Shown piece by piece: positions 11,461 through 23,552 of a DNA stretch of 64,000 nucleotides (its first letter is position 1; each line of letters opens with the position of its first letter). The translations under genes and the position numbers were made by a program. Where the stretch lies: the NCBI GenBank assembly GCA_008921705.1, contig VFFE01007488.1, positions 1-64,000 on the forward strand, given 5' to 3'. Origin of the DNA: Burhinus oedicnemus (taxonomy: Eukaryota; Chordata; Aves; Charadriiformes; Burhinidae). The notes under the pieces were generated by a model, which was not told where the DNA came from, ran no database searches, and was given only the letters and a program-made list of their open reading frames with translations.

Positions 11461-14400
11461 CGGCTGCTGCTGCTGCTGCTGCGGCGGGTGATTTGAGGAT
11501 AGAGACTGCTGGGGAACTGCCTGGGTCTGTAAGCCTGGTCTTGAATTTGGTGAAAAGCAAAACCCGAGACTTCTCTCGCCTAAGTCTAGAAAGGCGCTTC
11601 CTTGGCCGCTGTCGGGCCACTGTCCCGTGCTGTCGGGCTCAGTGCGTTCATGCTCCCAGCCCCGGAGCGCAGAGTGCTGGTTTTCCCAAGAAAGAAGGCC
11701 GCGGGAGTCGGGTGGTATCAGGGTCAGATTATCAGAGGTCAGGCAAACGTGCAGTCCCCCAGCTCCTGCCAGAGACAGAACTTGAAGAGACTGCTTGCAT
11801 GGTCAAACTGCTCAGACACCGCTTTAGGGCAGCAGAGTCCCGGAAAACAGAAGAAACAAAGCAAAACTCTCAGCCACGAGTAAATGTGTGTTGGTTAAAA
11901 TAAAACCGGAGGGTTTCTTGGCTATATGTGTGGGCGGGAAAGAGTTAAATAGGGGTTTTTTGTTTGTCGTTATTGTTGTTCTTGTTATGCAGAGGTTTAA
12001 CATCATCACAAGAGACGTGTTTCACATTAGTGCACGCTGTGAACTCTGTCCCGCAGCACCTGGTAGTCTAGTGTGAGCCCGGGACCAAAGCCTGGTCCCC
12101 AGGGAGGTCTCAGCTGCAGCGATCGCTCCTGTCAGCGGGGAGAGGAGCCCTGGCCACCAGCGCATCGATTGGGAGGCCAGAAGGGACCCTTACATCATTT
12201 AGTCTGACCTCAGACAGGAGCAAGGTGCTGGCTGGGAAACAAAAAGAAAATTGCTGGGGACTGAATCTCTGCACCAAAACACAGTATTTCTTCGTGACAT
12301 TGTCAGCTTTGACAAATAGGCTCTTCCACAAAAAATGAGATTAATAGCAGGGGCTCTCTGCATGGAACGCTTACACAGAGACGCATGCATCATAAGTAGA
12401 AGCTTCAGAGCTTCCAAATACAATGACTGGAAGTGTATTTTACATGCCAACTGATCTGGCTTTCCATTGTTCCTCCGGCTCTTTATATGTAGGGCTGCTA
12501 GCAAAAATGGACTATTTTCCAGTAAGAAAGAGCTTACTGAAAAAAAGAGTTAAGAGGAAAAAAAGAAAGAACATAGTATGTTTTGGTCAAAGTTGTCAGC
12601 AGAGACAACATTGTAAAAAACCAGAATTTCAGATAAGCGTAATGTTCTCTCTCTTCTTCCCATTTCTCTTTTTAACCTCTCTTTATTTTTCTAGTTTTGG
12701 TGAGAAAGTAGGAAACAAACAAAAAGAAAAAAGCAGGTGATTATTTAGCAAAGAAAGTTGGGATGCTGACTGCCCCAAGATCAATTTTTTCCTTACTTAA
12801 CTTTTTCCAAAAGTAACCCTTCAATATACATTGAAAAAATGCTATTTTCTTTAGACATAACACAGCCCTGGCACTCGCACCCATAGCACAGGGCTGGATC
12901 TGCCTTATTGCACTTGGATGTTCAGTCTTAGCTTCACTTCTGGTTTTATGGATCTGGCTGCCCACTATTTTATTTAAGCCTGGTACTTTTTCAGAGTACC
13001 AATGGTCTCCAAAAATGGAGCAAGACAGTACCAAATAAGGCTCCCGCTTTTTCCGATATTAACAATGTACATAAACCCCTTGCAACGGCACGGGAATGGC
13101 GCGTCACAGGAGTGCCAGGCTGTACTGGGACATGATCCCAAGAGACAAGAACGGCTAATCACCTCCCCAGCCCCTCGCATCCGTTAGTCCAGTGCACCAT
13201 CTGCTACACACCAGTGGGTCCTCCCAGGAGCCCGAGAAATGCGTATCTACTGCAGATAGTCATGGATGTCTGGCTTGTGTGGTGTGGCAGGAAAAGGGAT
13301 GACAGTGTTTGCGGTTAATGAAGTCCAGTGCAAAGTTGCATCCTGCAGTAATTTATTACCTTGGAAAGCAGGGGTGTGATGCCAGACAAATAACTGGCCC
13401 TGCAGAATGGCAGGACACTGGGAAGGCAGGACCAGGAGGGTGGGAAGATGATGATGTTGAGGAACCTCCCAGTGCCACTGCTGCTGGGGACAGCAGCAGT
13501 GCCCAGCAGAGCTTGTGGGGGGGATTTGTCACAGCTGGCTCTTAGAGGGCCTGCAGCAGAGCCCCTGCGGGAGCTCTAAATCACACTGATTGCACAGTCA
13601 ATAAAGAAAATCTCACCAGTCCCCATAACCAGGCTGTTGGCTTTCAAACCTCTTTAGATAAAAATCTGTTTATTGCTGTGTTGTTAGAATTTCAGAGTAA
13701 CTGCACAGACTCCAGTGATGTTAATAGCACAAAGAAGCTTTGGAAAAGAGTTTCAGCATAGACCAGCTCAAAGCAAATTCCAGTCTGGTTTATTCCATAT
13801 AAGCCAGGAGCCACTCCAGTGACCTTGGGACAGCTAGCTTAAATTGAGAGTGCTGACACTTATTTCAGAAGAAACACTCTCTGCCCACTCTGATACAACA
13901 GAGACCAGAAATTCTCCTTTTGCATATATTTGTAAGTTCCTTCCCAGCCTGCATGACTGTTTCGGGGCAGCAGTGTCCCGGGCCGTCCCCGTTGCTCAGG
14001 GAGCAAAGCCCTGCCTTGGGGCGGGCGGCACTGGCTGCCGCAGGCACAGCCTGAGCCACAGCCCCAGCAGCATCTGCAGGTGGTTTGGTTTGGCAGCCCA
14101 GCGCTGCCTCGGAGAGTGTCTGGACGCTCCTGCCCTGCGCTGCCTGCCCTGAGCCCTTCCCACTCGCTCACAGCCATGGGAGCTCACCCCAGCCCTTCCC
14201 GCCTGGCTTATCCCCTTTCCTCCTTCTCTTCTCCCATTTCCCCTACCCTTCCTGAATGACACCAGTTATACAGTGATAAGAAGATTTGTTCCCTTGCTCC
14301 CATCACCTCAGTCACCTCCCTCACATCCCCACCTCATCTGTTCCCACCGTGCTCGCCCAGGCAGGGCCCTCTGTGCTGCGGTGGTTGTACAGCCCCGGCT

Positions 14401-17400
14401 GCACCCGCTCACCTCCCGGTGGGAGGGAGCCAGACTCTTTCCCTTCGTAGCCAGACAGGGAGCTACAGGTGAGGATGCCCCGGCTGCAGTGACTGCTGGG
14501 GGGTCAAGACGCAGCCATACCGGGGGGAGTGGGAGTGGGGCCACCTGCCCCACTTTCAAGGTGGCCACCCCATGGCTCTTGACTCCTCCTTGCTGCTGGT
14601 CTCGGAGGAGAGACAAACCAGGGGAGAGGTCCAGGCAAAAGCTCATTTAAAGGACTCATCCCCCGCAGGTGCCCCTTTTCCTCCCCTTTTTAGTGGTCTG
14701 ATGTGCTGGGGTGGTCACAGATGCCCCTTCCCCAGCCTCCTCCGCATGTGCACCCGCACGACATGGCTGGGAATTTCAGTGTGTCCCGGGGGAAAACCTG
14801 GTTGAGGAAAGGCAGCTGTACCTGCTAGCACACCTCCCGGAACCCCCCTGGGCTCTGCTCTCTGCTTCTGGTTTTGGTCTCTTGTGGGGGTTGGTTTAAG
14901 CGATCACTTAACATGAACCCTGTGAAATTACTGTGTTCCCACCAGTGATGGATTCTTTCAGGAGAAGAAGGAAGGACGTGGGTTTGCCATTTTCACAAGG
15001 ACTCTTGCCTACCATTGTGGAGGGGGGTGAAGAGGCTTTTAGTTCATCCTTAAGGATTGTAGAAGTAGGTTTGTAAATTTGGGGTAATTTCTGAAAGTCC
15101 TAAAGAAACAAAAGTCCAAGGTTTTAGAAACAGGTTTCATTTTCAGCTAGTGCTGGCCCTTGCCTGCTGAAGAATCTGGGCACCCAAAAGTCTCTCCAGA
15201 TGGCAAAATCATGTCCCTGTATATCTCTGAAGGAGTTAACACTTGGAAAGGCTTTCCGAATGAGTAAAAACAAATGATGCGTTTGTGCTTACAAGCCAGC
15301 AGCACGTGGTTAGCCCATCTGAGGAAGAATGACTAAACTCTAGATTTTCAGTTTTTTTGGTGGAGTGCTTTGAGTTAATAAAGGAATTGTGACTTCTCTG
15401 CCAGTTTCAAAAAGCAAATCATTTCATGCCAGGCTTGTTCAGTGCCCTATATCCTACTGCAACTTGCAGAGCTGTGGGATTTCTTTCAGACTTTCCCTCC
15501 CGTTTTCCTGATTATGGTCCAGTCTTCAGGCAGTTCTCCTTGTGGATGCCTGGGATGAAGCCCTTTTGTGATGCATGTAGGTGATTTCATTAAGCAAATG
15601 TCTCCCAGTGAGTGCACCTGAAATTCTGCAATCTGCAGATGTGACCCTTGCATTATGTGCTCTGTGTCTCAGAATGAGGGGAGGTTACAGGCCAGAGTAA
15701 GGAGGGCTGGGATTTAACTTATGGCAGATACTGCAATATCCTCCATGAAGGAAGAAGAGATTTCTGTTAAGTGGAGGAAAACCCCTGAAGAGGGAAAGTA
15801 TGATGTAATTGATAGTTTAAATGGGTTCAGATTCTCCCAGCTCGTGGGCCACAGGACATACTTGATTTTGCTTCTCTGCGCCTGCTTCACTCTCTCATTA
15901 GAAATCACATGTAGCTTTTTTTCCACTGAAGTAGCAGCGACCCTTGGGACTAAAGTTTTTCTTCATGGTGTAACATTGTTTGGTTCAATAAATCAAATGA
16001 AAATGACCATCCTCTCCATGTAAATTAAAGACCAAACACAAAATCCAACAGATATACCCAGGTTTTGCACCACCAACTCCTGACCTTGGCATTGCCCACC
16101 TGTACGGGCTTTCTAAGGGATTTCCAGAGAGAGCAGGGAGGTTATACTGGGGATCACATGGGAGGCTGGGAGGAGGGACAGCATCCCCAGTAAAGATGCT
16201 CGGTAGCCATGAAGAAGCACAAAGGCTGGGAGGCGGCTCAGCAGTCCTGGGGGGGCTGGTGGGAGCTTCTCATGGAGCTCTTCTTGCACTGATGAAGACT
16301 CAGGCCAGAAGGAAAAAATACACACACCATGTGGGAACTTTTATGCAAACTCTTCTAACAAAGCATTAATTTAATTTTTAAAACCATAAAAATGGAATGT
16401 GCTTTCCACGTGGAAATAGCCAATTCCAAGCCCCTGGAACCTGATGGAGGAATTTATTGTTTTTACCTGAAACATGTTGCATATGCTGGATTGACTTCCC
16501 ACATCCCAGTATCTCCCACTTTCTAGATTTAGTCCTTTGCTACTGAATCACAATAGGAAACATCTCACCCCGTCCAGATAGGATTTTTTTCAATTCACTG
16601 AGAGGAGAGGCCATCACCTAGAGTCCTAAGGGAGGGATTAATTTGGAATGACTTCTCGCCTGTCTCAGCCAGCAGCCAGCACGCTCCTTCTGCAGGTGAC
16701 AAACACGAGAGCTGGGTGAATCAAGGAAGATCTGCACGCCATCCTCACTGCTGGGCCCAGGGACCTGCTTCTTCACCTCTGCAAGGAGGTAGCAAGCTAC
16801 CGTGGACACTGTCCCTCGCCCAGAGCTGAGTCTGCTAAAGCACATAACCCAGCTACAAAGCGCTGTGTTTTCTGCAGGACACACCATGGCTCCCCACCCC
16901 ACAGGAGTGACACTGGGGTTCATGCCACAGCCTCTCCAGACACCCTCCAGCATCACAGTGCAGAGCCAGGTCTTGCTCTCCCTCATATTTGGAGTGAGAG
17001 GAGGAACATCAGGTCTGGTATTTTTGCTGGTGCCAAAACATGTGTGTGTGTACATATGTAACTTGAAACATATTGCTCATTTAATTTTCACTATATGCAC
17101 TTGGTAGATGAAATGGTGGCAACTCTAGAATAACAGTAACAGGAATAATTTGCTTTATACTGGTTCAGGGAGAGGAACAAACCTATTCTTCCCCACAGCG
17201 CAGCGCTCTTTCTTTGCCCTGCTGGTGATGCATCATCCCAGGCCCCTTGAGCATCATGTTATCACCAGCTGTAACCCTCATCCCCACCCCGAGTGGCAGT
17301 CAGGAAGGTTGCATTTCTCTGAGCATCCCCCATCTGCTCTGCCTCCGGATGGCCCTAGGTGGGTTCAGAAATGGTTCCTGGCTGACTTCTTGGTGCTGCT

Positions 17401-20400
17401 TGCTGGCAGACGTTGCACTACATTAAGAAAGTGGTGTCTGCCCTCCCACGTGCAGCTTGTTTGGGAGTCTGCACTGAACAGTCCTCGTGGGTTTAAACGG
17501 AGGCGGGATGACAGACAACACCGATGGTTTTATAGGCTGGTATGGTCAGAGCTGGGAGTAAGCTGGGGAGAAAACAGACCTCTGCCTTGGTCAGGATTCT
17601 CCATCACTCTCCCCACAGTGTGTGTCTATTTCCATCGCTAGACTGGGGATTTATCCTGATACTGCAAGCCCAGCGATGGGCAGACTGTGCCCCTGACACA
17701 TACCGTATTTTAAACTGGAGCTGGAGAACTCCCCCAGTCTGGAGTCCTGGTGGGCTCAAGCATGAGGACAACACCCTACAACATCTTAGGAGAATAACCT
17801 TTCCCCGAAACATGCTTAACTCCATGTGCTCTGCAGTGATAACTGTGCGCAACACAGGCTTGGTCACGTACTGACCTTTTGTCGAGCAGCTGACTTCAGA
17901 AAAGCTTCTGGTAATAATGAGTCAATGTTTATCAAAGAAAAAACCCACTGCTCTGATAACAGACACATGTACATAATAAGCAATTTCAGTGTTCATTTCT
18001 TTGACTTCCGATTGTGTATTTTAAGGTATTTGTCAAAGGTAGGCAACAAAAAGGGCCGTGATAGTACAAGCATGGGACCAACCATTGCATTTAGAAACCG
18101 TCTCCTCTGAAGGTATGAAGCAGTGTCACCTACTCCTGTCACACAAGCTCCCACGTGCAGAGAGGCCACAGGAGTAAATATACCAGTGTCAAACTGCTAT
18201 AAACCAGGTGTAAACCAGCAGTAAATATACCAGTGTCATCCCTGGCATTCGAGTCCTCTCCCAGAACCAGAGATACCACAGTGTGCCCACTCCTGTCTTT
18301 CACTGTTCCTAGCAGAAAGGGGTTTTCTAGTATCTCACCACAGTGCTGCTGCAGCTTCACAGCCATGCATGCCAGCCCTGCAGCAAGAGCGAGGTGACTT
18401 CTGCCGCTACTGCTTTACTTTTCTCTGCTGATAACAGCCAGGAACATCACTCATTGCCTCTGGGAAACTGCATTTGCCTTGGGTTACATGGGCCAGGGCA
18501 CCATGGAGGTGGTCTCACCCTTCACAGTGCTCGGTCCTCGCCACCCTCATGGAGCACTTGGTGCTGCCAGCTCCGCTCCACATTGCACAGGTGCCCGCCT
18601 TCGTGCTGGGCTGGTTTACAGTGACTCGATGAGATGTTGGTTTCTGCCCTCTAGGAAATTAGTCAGTTCCTCATCTCACCTCCAGCTTTGGCAGCAGCAC
18701 TTGGTGCATACACACACACACACACATGCACACACACACACTCGCTCTCTCTCCTCCTCCATAACTCCCCAGCAGAAGGCTCAGGCCACTTTTCCAGTTC
18801 TCCCAGGAGAGAAGATCTGTAGACACAGACAGTAGGGCTCGTTTGCCATTTGTAAACTGCATGGAGTGGTATGCTGCTAACAACTTTCAGAAGTAAAAAT
18901 TGAGAGTTAGAGGTGAAAGCTGCTGAAATCCTAGGACAAAGTTTCGATAAAAAGCAGATGGCATTTTAGTCATTCATTTTCCACTCAGTAAATGGGGCCA
19001 AATGTTCAGAAAGTTGTCTGTAAATATATCACCCTGCTTTTCAACCATCTCAAAAAAATGCTGCAAATACGACTTTAATAAGACAGCCATCCCCTGAAGG
19101 GTGGTAACCTGCCCTTTATCGGCCTCATGTCAACGCTTGGCAGCAAGGAGCCATTTCTTGCCTCTGATGCTCCTCTGCTGTGTCACTTGTTCCCAAAATA
19201 GCCTCATTTCCTGGTGCTTATGCTCACGTTTGGATGGCGGGCGGCCACACAGAGCCTGCTGTCCCGAAGTACAGATTTGAGGCATTTTAAGAGGCAGGCA
19301 GCTCCCCTGTGGATTTGCAGGAGGCAACTTACCCACCTCTAATTGAAGCCAGCTTGGCTGCCTCTGCAGGGCACCCACCTTGCTTCTGGGAGCCCAGCTG
19401 GGCCCACCGAGAGCAGCCTCCTCTCACCCGGCATTACAGAGTTAGAGCATGGAGGTCTGTGTCCAACCCAGCTGCTCCAGGGGCCTTTTATAGTCAGTGT
19501 GGAGAAGTGGCCACTTCTGGGAAAGGACATGGCTCCTCTTCTCCCAAAGCCGGCAGCAGGAGTGGGGAAGGAAGAGTGGTGCCCTACAAGCACCCATGTC
19601 TCCCCACTGCTTGTAAAAGGAGGTCAAGGTGAGCAGCCCCCATGAAGACACTGGTGCTGAGGTTGCCCTGATTTGGGTAGAAGCCTGCCAGGGTGCCTCA
19701 GCTGGTGGCCACAGGGCTTTGCCTACAGTGCTGTGGCTGTGCACCTGCCCTGGCCAGTGCTGCAGTGCCTGGCTGGCTCCATGGGGCAGCGGCTGTCGTG
19801 CCGACCGCCGCAGGGCTCGGAGCCCTGGCACTCAAGGGGAAAATTGGCAGCATCCAGGAGTTAGGACCACAAACAGACTCCATCCTCTTCCCCTACACAC
19901 TTTGTAGCAATGACTCCATTAAATGCGCAAATCCCTCACCTTTGTGGGAGCTTTGCTGGATGATGGAAACTGATAACAAACTCGTTCTCATTTTCAGCCC
20001 CTCAAGACCGTTCCTCCCCGCCGGTGTTCAGCACCATCGCTCTTATTCAGCAAAGGTTTGAGCAAGCCATGGTTGCCTTCAGCCAGGTACGTACATCATG
20101 TGCCATATACACACTGCCTGCACAGATGTTTAATGTCCAGGAGCGAGGTGATATACCTTGGCTTGCGTGTGCACATATCATGCAGCGCCGCTGTCAGTGT
20201 CCTGCACTAGAGGACCCCCGGTGCGTTGTAGATGGGGGAGCGTACACATGGTGCCCGGGGCAGCTGAGCTGGCAGCCGTGGGTGCAGAGCTGGGGCTGCT
20301 GTTGTAGAGGGGATGGAGGGGAGAGGCGGTGGGAACTGCACCTCCTGGCCTTGCCCCCAGCTGCTCTTCTCGCCCTCCCACCAGGCCTGTGCGAGCCCCA

Positions 20401-23400
20401 GCAGGAGCACAGCCTGTTCCTCCCATCTCTCCCACCCCATGGGACAAGGGCTGCCAGTGCTGGCTCCTCGTTCCTGTTAGTTTCTGCCTGTGCTGCTGAG
20501 AAGCTTCTGCTGGCAGTTTCCCCTGCAGAGCGTTTCAATTCTTTGCTTTCCAACTCTTTTTCTTTCTTTTGGGTAGCAAAGTCTTTAAAACAGGCAGAAA
20601 AGTTGGCTGTGACAGCATTTACTGCCTTATTTTGCTACAGGTCATGGCTTGCCTAGCCAAACTGATGGGAAATTTCTGCTGACATTACTGGCAGTGCCTC
20701 CTTCCTTCGTTAAACTGATTGCCAATAAGCAGAGAAACACTATCATTTGAACAGCAGCTACTTCACTGCAGTGCCCTGACCTCCCTTGTCTCCTCTAATA
20801 AAGCCAGGCCAGTTAGTGAAACGGCACTGCGAACTGGGCATGGTGGTGTTGCAAAGTAGGCTCGTTATGTGTTTAAAAAAAAAAAAAAAGCTTACAGAGG
20901 AAAGGCAGGAAGGGCAGCAGTATCTTGGGTTTTCAGGTAGCCAAAGTTTGCATCCTTGAGCATTCCTCACTTGGGGAATGGGGCAGGTTGTGCTGTATGA
21001 GTGCTTGCAGTTAATTATTCTTCAGTTGTGTCTCTTCAGAGTGAGCACATTTTTTGCATTCATTTCTTGACATGAACATCAGGAGCTGTCAGACTGTGAG
21101 AAAGGCTGAGTTTAACACATTTTCCTTTCACTGGAAACATTCCTGGTTGAAGTCTGTGCAGCAGCTCTGTGTGACACCTCCTGGCTTGCCATACGGCTCC
21201 ATCTCAGAGCCCGGAATCATCCTACAGCCTCGGGAGGGGGGGGAACACAGGTGGAGCTCAAATACTGAACAAGTGCCGAGGACTCACTGCTCTGTTTTCT
21301 TTGATGTCATAATTTACTAGGTGTTACAAGCAAAAAATACTACCACCCCACCAGACCCCACCCCTCCAAGCCCTACAAACTCCAGGAGCCTGAGCCTGCA
21401 GGAAAAAGAGGCTGTTGATGTCTCTATAGGAAGGTGACAGCAGCATCCCTGTGTTGTCTGGTGATGGGTGACCGGCTGGAGGGGCAGTCGAGCCTCCTCC
21501 AGCCTCTGGCTTTGGCTTTCAGACCTCTGTCTGTGACAACAGACCTGGCTGGGCAGGAAAGTGGTCTCAGTGCCTCACCCCCTTCGCCGCCTCATGCACA
21601 ATATAGGTCCTCCCTCTCATTTCTGCAGGAGGCAGCATTTACCAAGAGCACAGTGCCCTCCCGGTGCTGTAATCTACGTTGTTGCTGGTGCCATCAGCTA
21701 ATTTGCAGCTAGTGCCAACAGCTGATTTTCCTGTGGCCTGGGTGTATGGAGGAAGGGAGGTGTGCTCTGGCAGTCTCCCCCATTTTACTACCCCTCCAGA
21801 CAAAACCGGTTTAAGGTATCTCAGCAGGACAAGCAAACGTCAGGTGCCAGCACCGGGCTGCTCCTATGAAGGGAAAAGGGAGGGAGTGGGCAAGCAGCAG
21901 AACTGGGAAAAATAGCCCTCGGGACCTGACTTTGTTTGTGCTTCAGGCAGTGAGCTGGGGCAGGGCAGAGCAGGGGCTGCTGCTTCTGCAAGCAGCGGCT
22001 CAGCAGGAGCTGCTGCCTCCCTTCACCCCAAACCTTGCCTCCACAGCCAGCCCGGCTGCCCAAGGAGCATCGCTCTCCAGGCAGCGTGAGCAGGAGAGCT
22101 GTGATGGTTTTCATACTCTCGGCAGCTTGCTCCCCTGGGTGACTGCCTGCTTTGCTTATCCCTTGAGCTGGTCCTAATCCCACCAAATAGCCTAGGCAGA
22201 GCCTCAGCTGCTTCACCGGCACCTGCCTCGCAGCACTAATGGCCACAAAGGCCTTGAATAACCTCATCTTGCAAAAGGAAGTATCATTTCCACTGAATAC
22301 ATTTGGGTCAATGAATACACAAAACCTCTGAGGCGCAGAAGAGGGTCATGTGAAAGTCAGGTTAAACGCAGCTTCCTTTGTGCTGCAAACACAGTCCTTC
22401 CCCAAGACCTCCCAGCCCTGTGGCCAAGCCACTGGTGGCTTCACCGTGACACGACACAACAGAGAAGGTTCACAAAGCTCTATGGAAAGAGCTTTTTGTT
22501 TGTGATCAGCACAAACTAATCAGCCTTTAAATGAAAAATGTCTTTTGTATTCCAAAAAACGTTGCCATCTTGGGCAACACTCCAGATGTGCTGCCTGCAG
22601 ACATGGTCTAGAGGCTCTGAACTTACAGGAGCATAAATAGAAAAGTCTCTGTTATACTTAATAGCAGGAAAATTGTCACAAGTTGGAATTGTCACAAGGA
22701 ATCCACCTTCATAAAGCTGTTACCTTTCAGGATTCAGAGCAGTCACAGATGGAATATGCCCTGAATTTTTCTGTGTGGGTGGTAAGCTACACAAATACCA
22801 TGGAGTACTTACAGAGCGTTACCCTTCATAGCCAATATACAGCTAGGATGAATTTCAAGTAGAGGTGAAAGCCTTTGTGATCTGGTTGCCAAACCCATGA
22901 ACCATCCAGTCCTGACTGTTCTCGGTCTAAATGGTGATTTTCCCTTTTCCCTACAGAGGTTCACAAGCTACCTGACTGGGCTAATGCAGGTGATTGTAGT
23001 AACTGAACCATAAGTCATTTCCAGAAAATTGATGAGTTTATTCATCTTGCAGATTCAGCTGCCTAGAGGTTAGTTTCCTTCAGCTCTCACACCAATTCCT
23101 GATTGCAGTAGCATGCAGGACACGCTCTAGTCAACTAGTGCAGGTCCAGATATTGACTGAAGAGTTAGCTTGTGAGATAAAGTCACTGCAGTGTCTGGTT
23201 TCTGGACCTACTGAGCAATTATCAGTAGCATTAGGAAAAGGTAAGATAAGCATACTCCCATGCTTACTTTCTGGTTATTAATGAACACGCCAATCAGAAA
23301 TCCTTTGGATTTATGTTGGAAAAATATCGATCACAAACTTCAAGAAGTAAGTAGGCCAAACCTTTTGTTTTAAAGCACATAGCAAACTGAGACCCTGAAG

Positions 23401-23552
23401 GAACTTAATCCTTGGGATATTGTCTAGAGGACATTTCCTGACAGTTGATGTTTGTTTTTGTGCCAGGCATCTTCTGTACCTCTGAGGCTGAGTTTGCATA
23501 TTGCTCATTAGGTGCCAACTTCATTACCTGCTCCTGGCAGGGAAGGCATTAA
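11289..23552 (+). CDS. Candidate five-exon gene for a small, possibly coiled-coil protein (unrecognised)
   Basis: Predicted coding exons: 11289-11361, 19998-20086, 22957-22989, 23144-23240, 23467-23552. Lengths 73, 89, 33, 97 and 86 sum to 378 bases, 125 residues plus stop, with all phases matching and GT-AG introns. Strong sites include acceptors TTTTCAG (19997), TTTTCCCTACAG (22956) and TTTTTGTGCCAG (23466) and donors GTACGT (20087) and GTAAGA (23241); the 23143 acceptor and 22990 donor are weaker. The N-terminus is Arg/Gly-rich from the CpG island; an inner Met in exon 2 (AMVAFSQ) is another possible start. The middle (FSTIALIQQRFEQAMVAFSQ, later VQILTEELACEIKSLQ) looks helical with heptad-like spacing. 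No family is recognised. It could be a new gene, a divergent known gene, or chance joins of open stretches; exons 2-5 deserve more trust than exon 1. Confidence 0.4.
11463..11482 (+). repeat. Short CTG trinucleotide run
   Basis: Six to seven CTG units at the edge of the CpG island, just inside the putative first intron. Confidence 0.8.
12160..12232 (-). mobile_element. Ancient CR1-like 3'-tail relic
   Basis: GGCCAGAAGGGACC followed by CATTTAGTCTGACCTC resembles the widely spread sauropsid CR1-type tail. Only about 70 diverged bases remain. Confidence 0.55.
18709..18742 (+). repeat. CA microsatellite
   Basis: An alternating CA run, interrupted once by ATG, followed by a CT-rich stretch. Confidence 0.95.
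19998..20086 (+). other. Exon 2 of the candidate small-protein gene
   Basis: Good pyrimidine tract and TTTTCAG acceptor; donor CAG|GTACGT. It enters in phase 1 (two bases complete a codon), then 29 codons, exit phase 0. The peptide PQDRSSPPVFSTIALIQQRF and on is protein-like, and only this phase stays open through the next exons. Confidence 0.45.
20873..20890 (+). repeat. Poly(A) run
   Basis: About 15 adenines in a row without a recognisable retroposon body in front of it. Confidence 0.8.
22957..22989 (+). other. Exon 3 (33 bases) of the candidate small-protein gene
   Basis: Strong acceptor, then eleven codons RFTSYLTGLMQ, then CAG|GTGATT. Phase 0 on both sides. As a micro-exon it is easy to miss and also easy to imagine; the match of phase with its neighbours is the main support. 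Confidence 0.4.
23144..23240 (+). other. Exon 4 of the candidate small-protein gene
   Basis: 97 bases, phase 0 to phase 1, donor AAAAG|GTAAGA. It encodes VQILTEELACEIKSLQ followed by CLVSGPTEQLSVALGK. The frame is open well upstream of the acceptor too, so an earlier acceptor (the stronger-looking one ending at 23108) is possible but would need another phase. Confidence 0.4.

Larger units (their letters stand above)
11362..19997 (+). other. Putative first intron, gene-free sequence
   Basis: It contains a short CTG trinucleotide run (11463-11482), an old CR1-like tail (12160-12232) and a CA microsatellite (18709-18742), plus a local duplication of about 19 bases (18173-18191 and 18220-18238). 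No other coding exon is convincing. Confidence 0.4.

Noticed and set aside
11057..11620. Long minus-strand frame through the CpG island
   Set aside because: Arg/Pro/Ala-rich composition is the normal by-product of CpG-rich DNA; it has no signal peptide or domain, and the + strand has the better donor.
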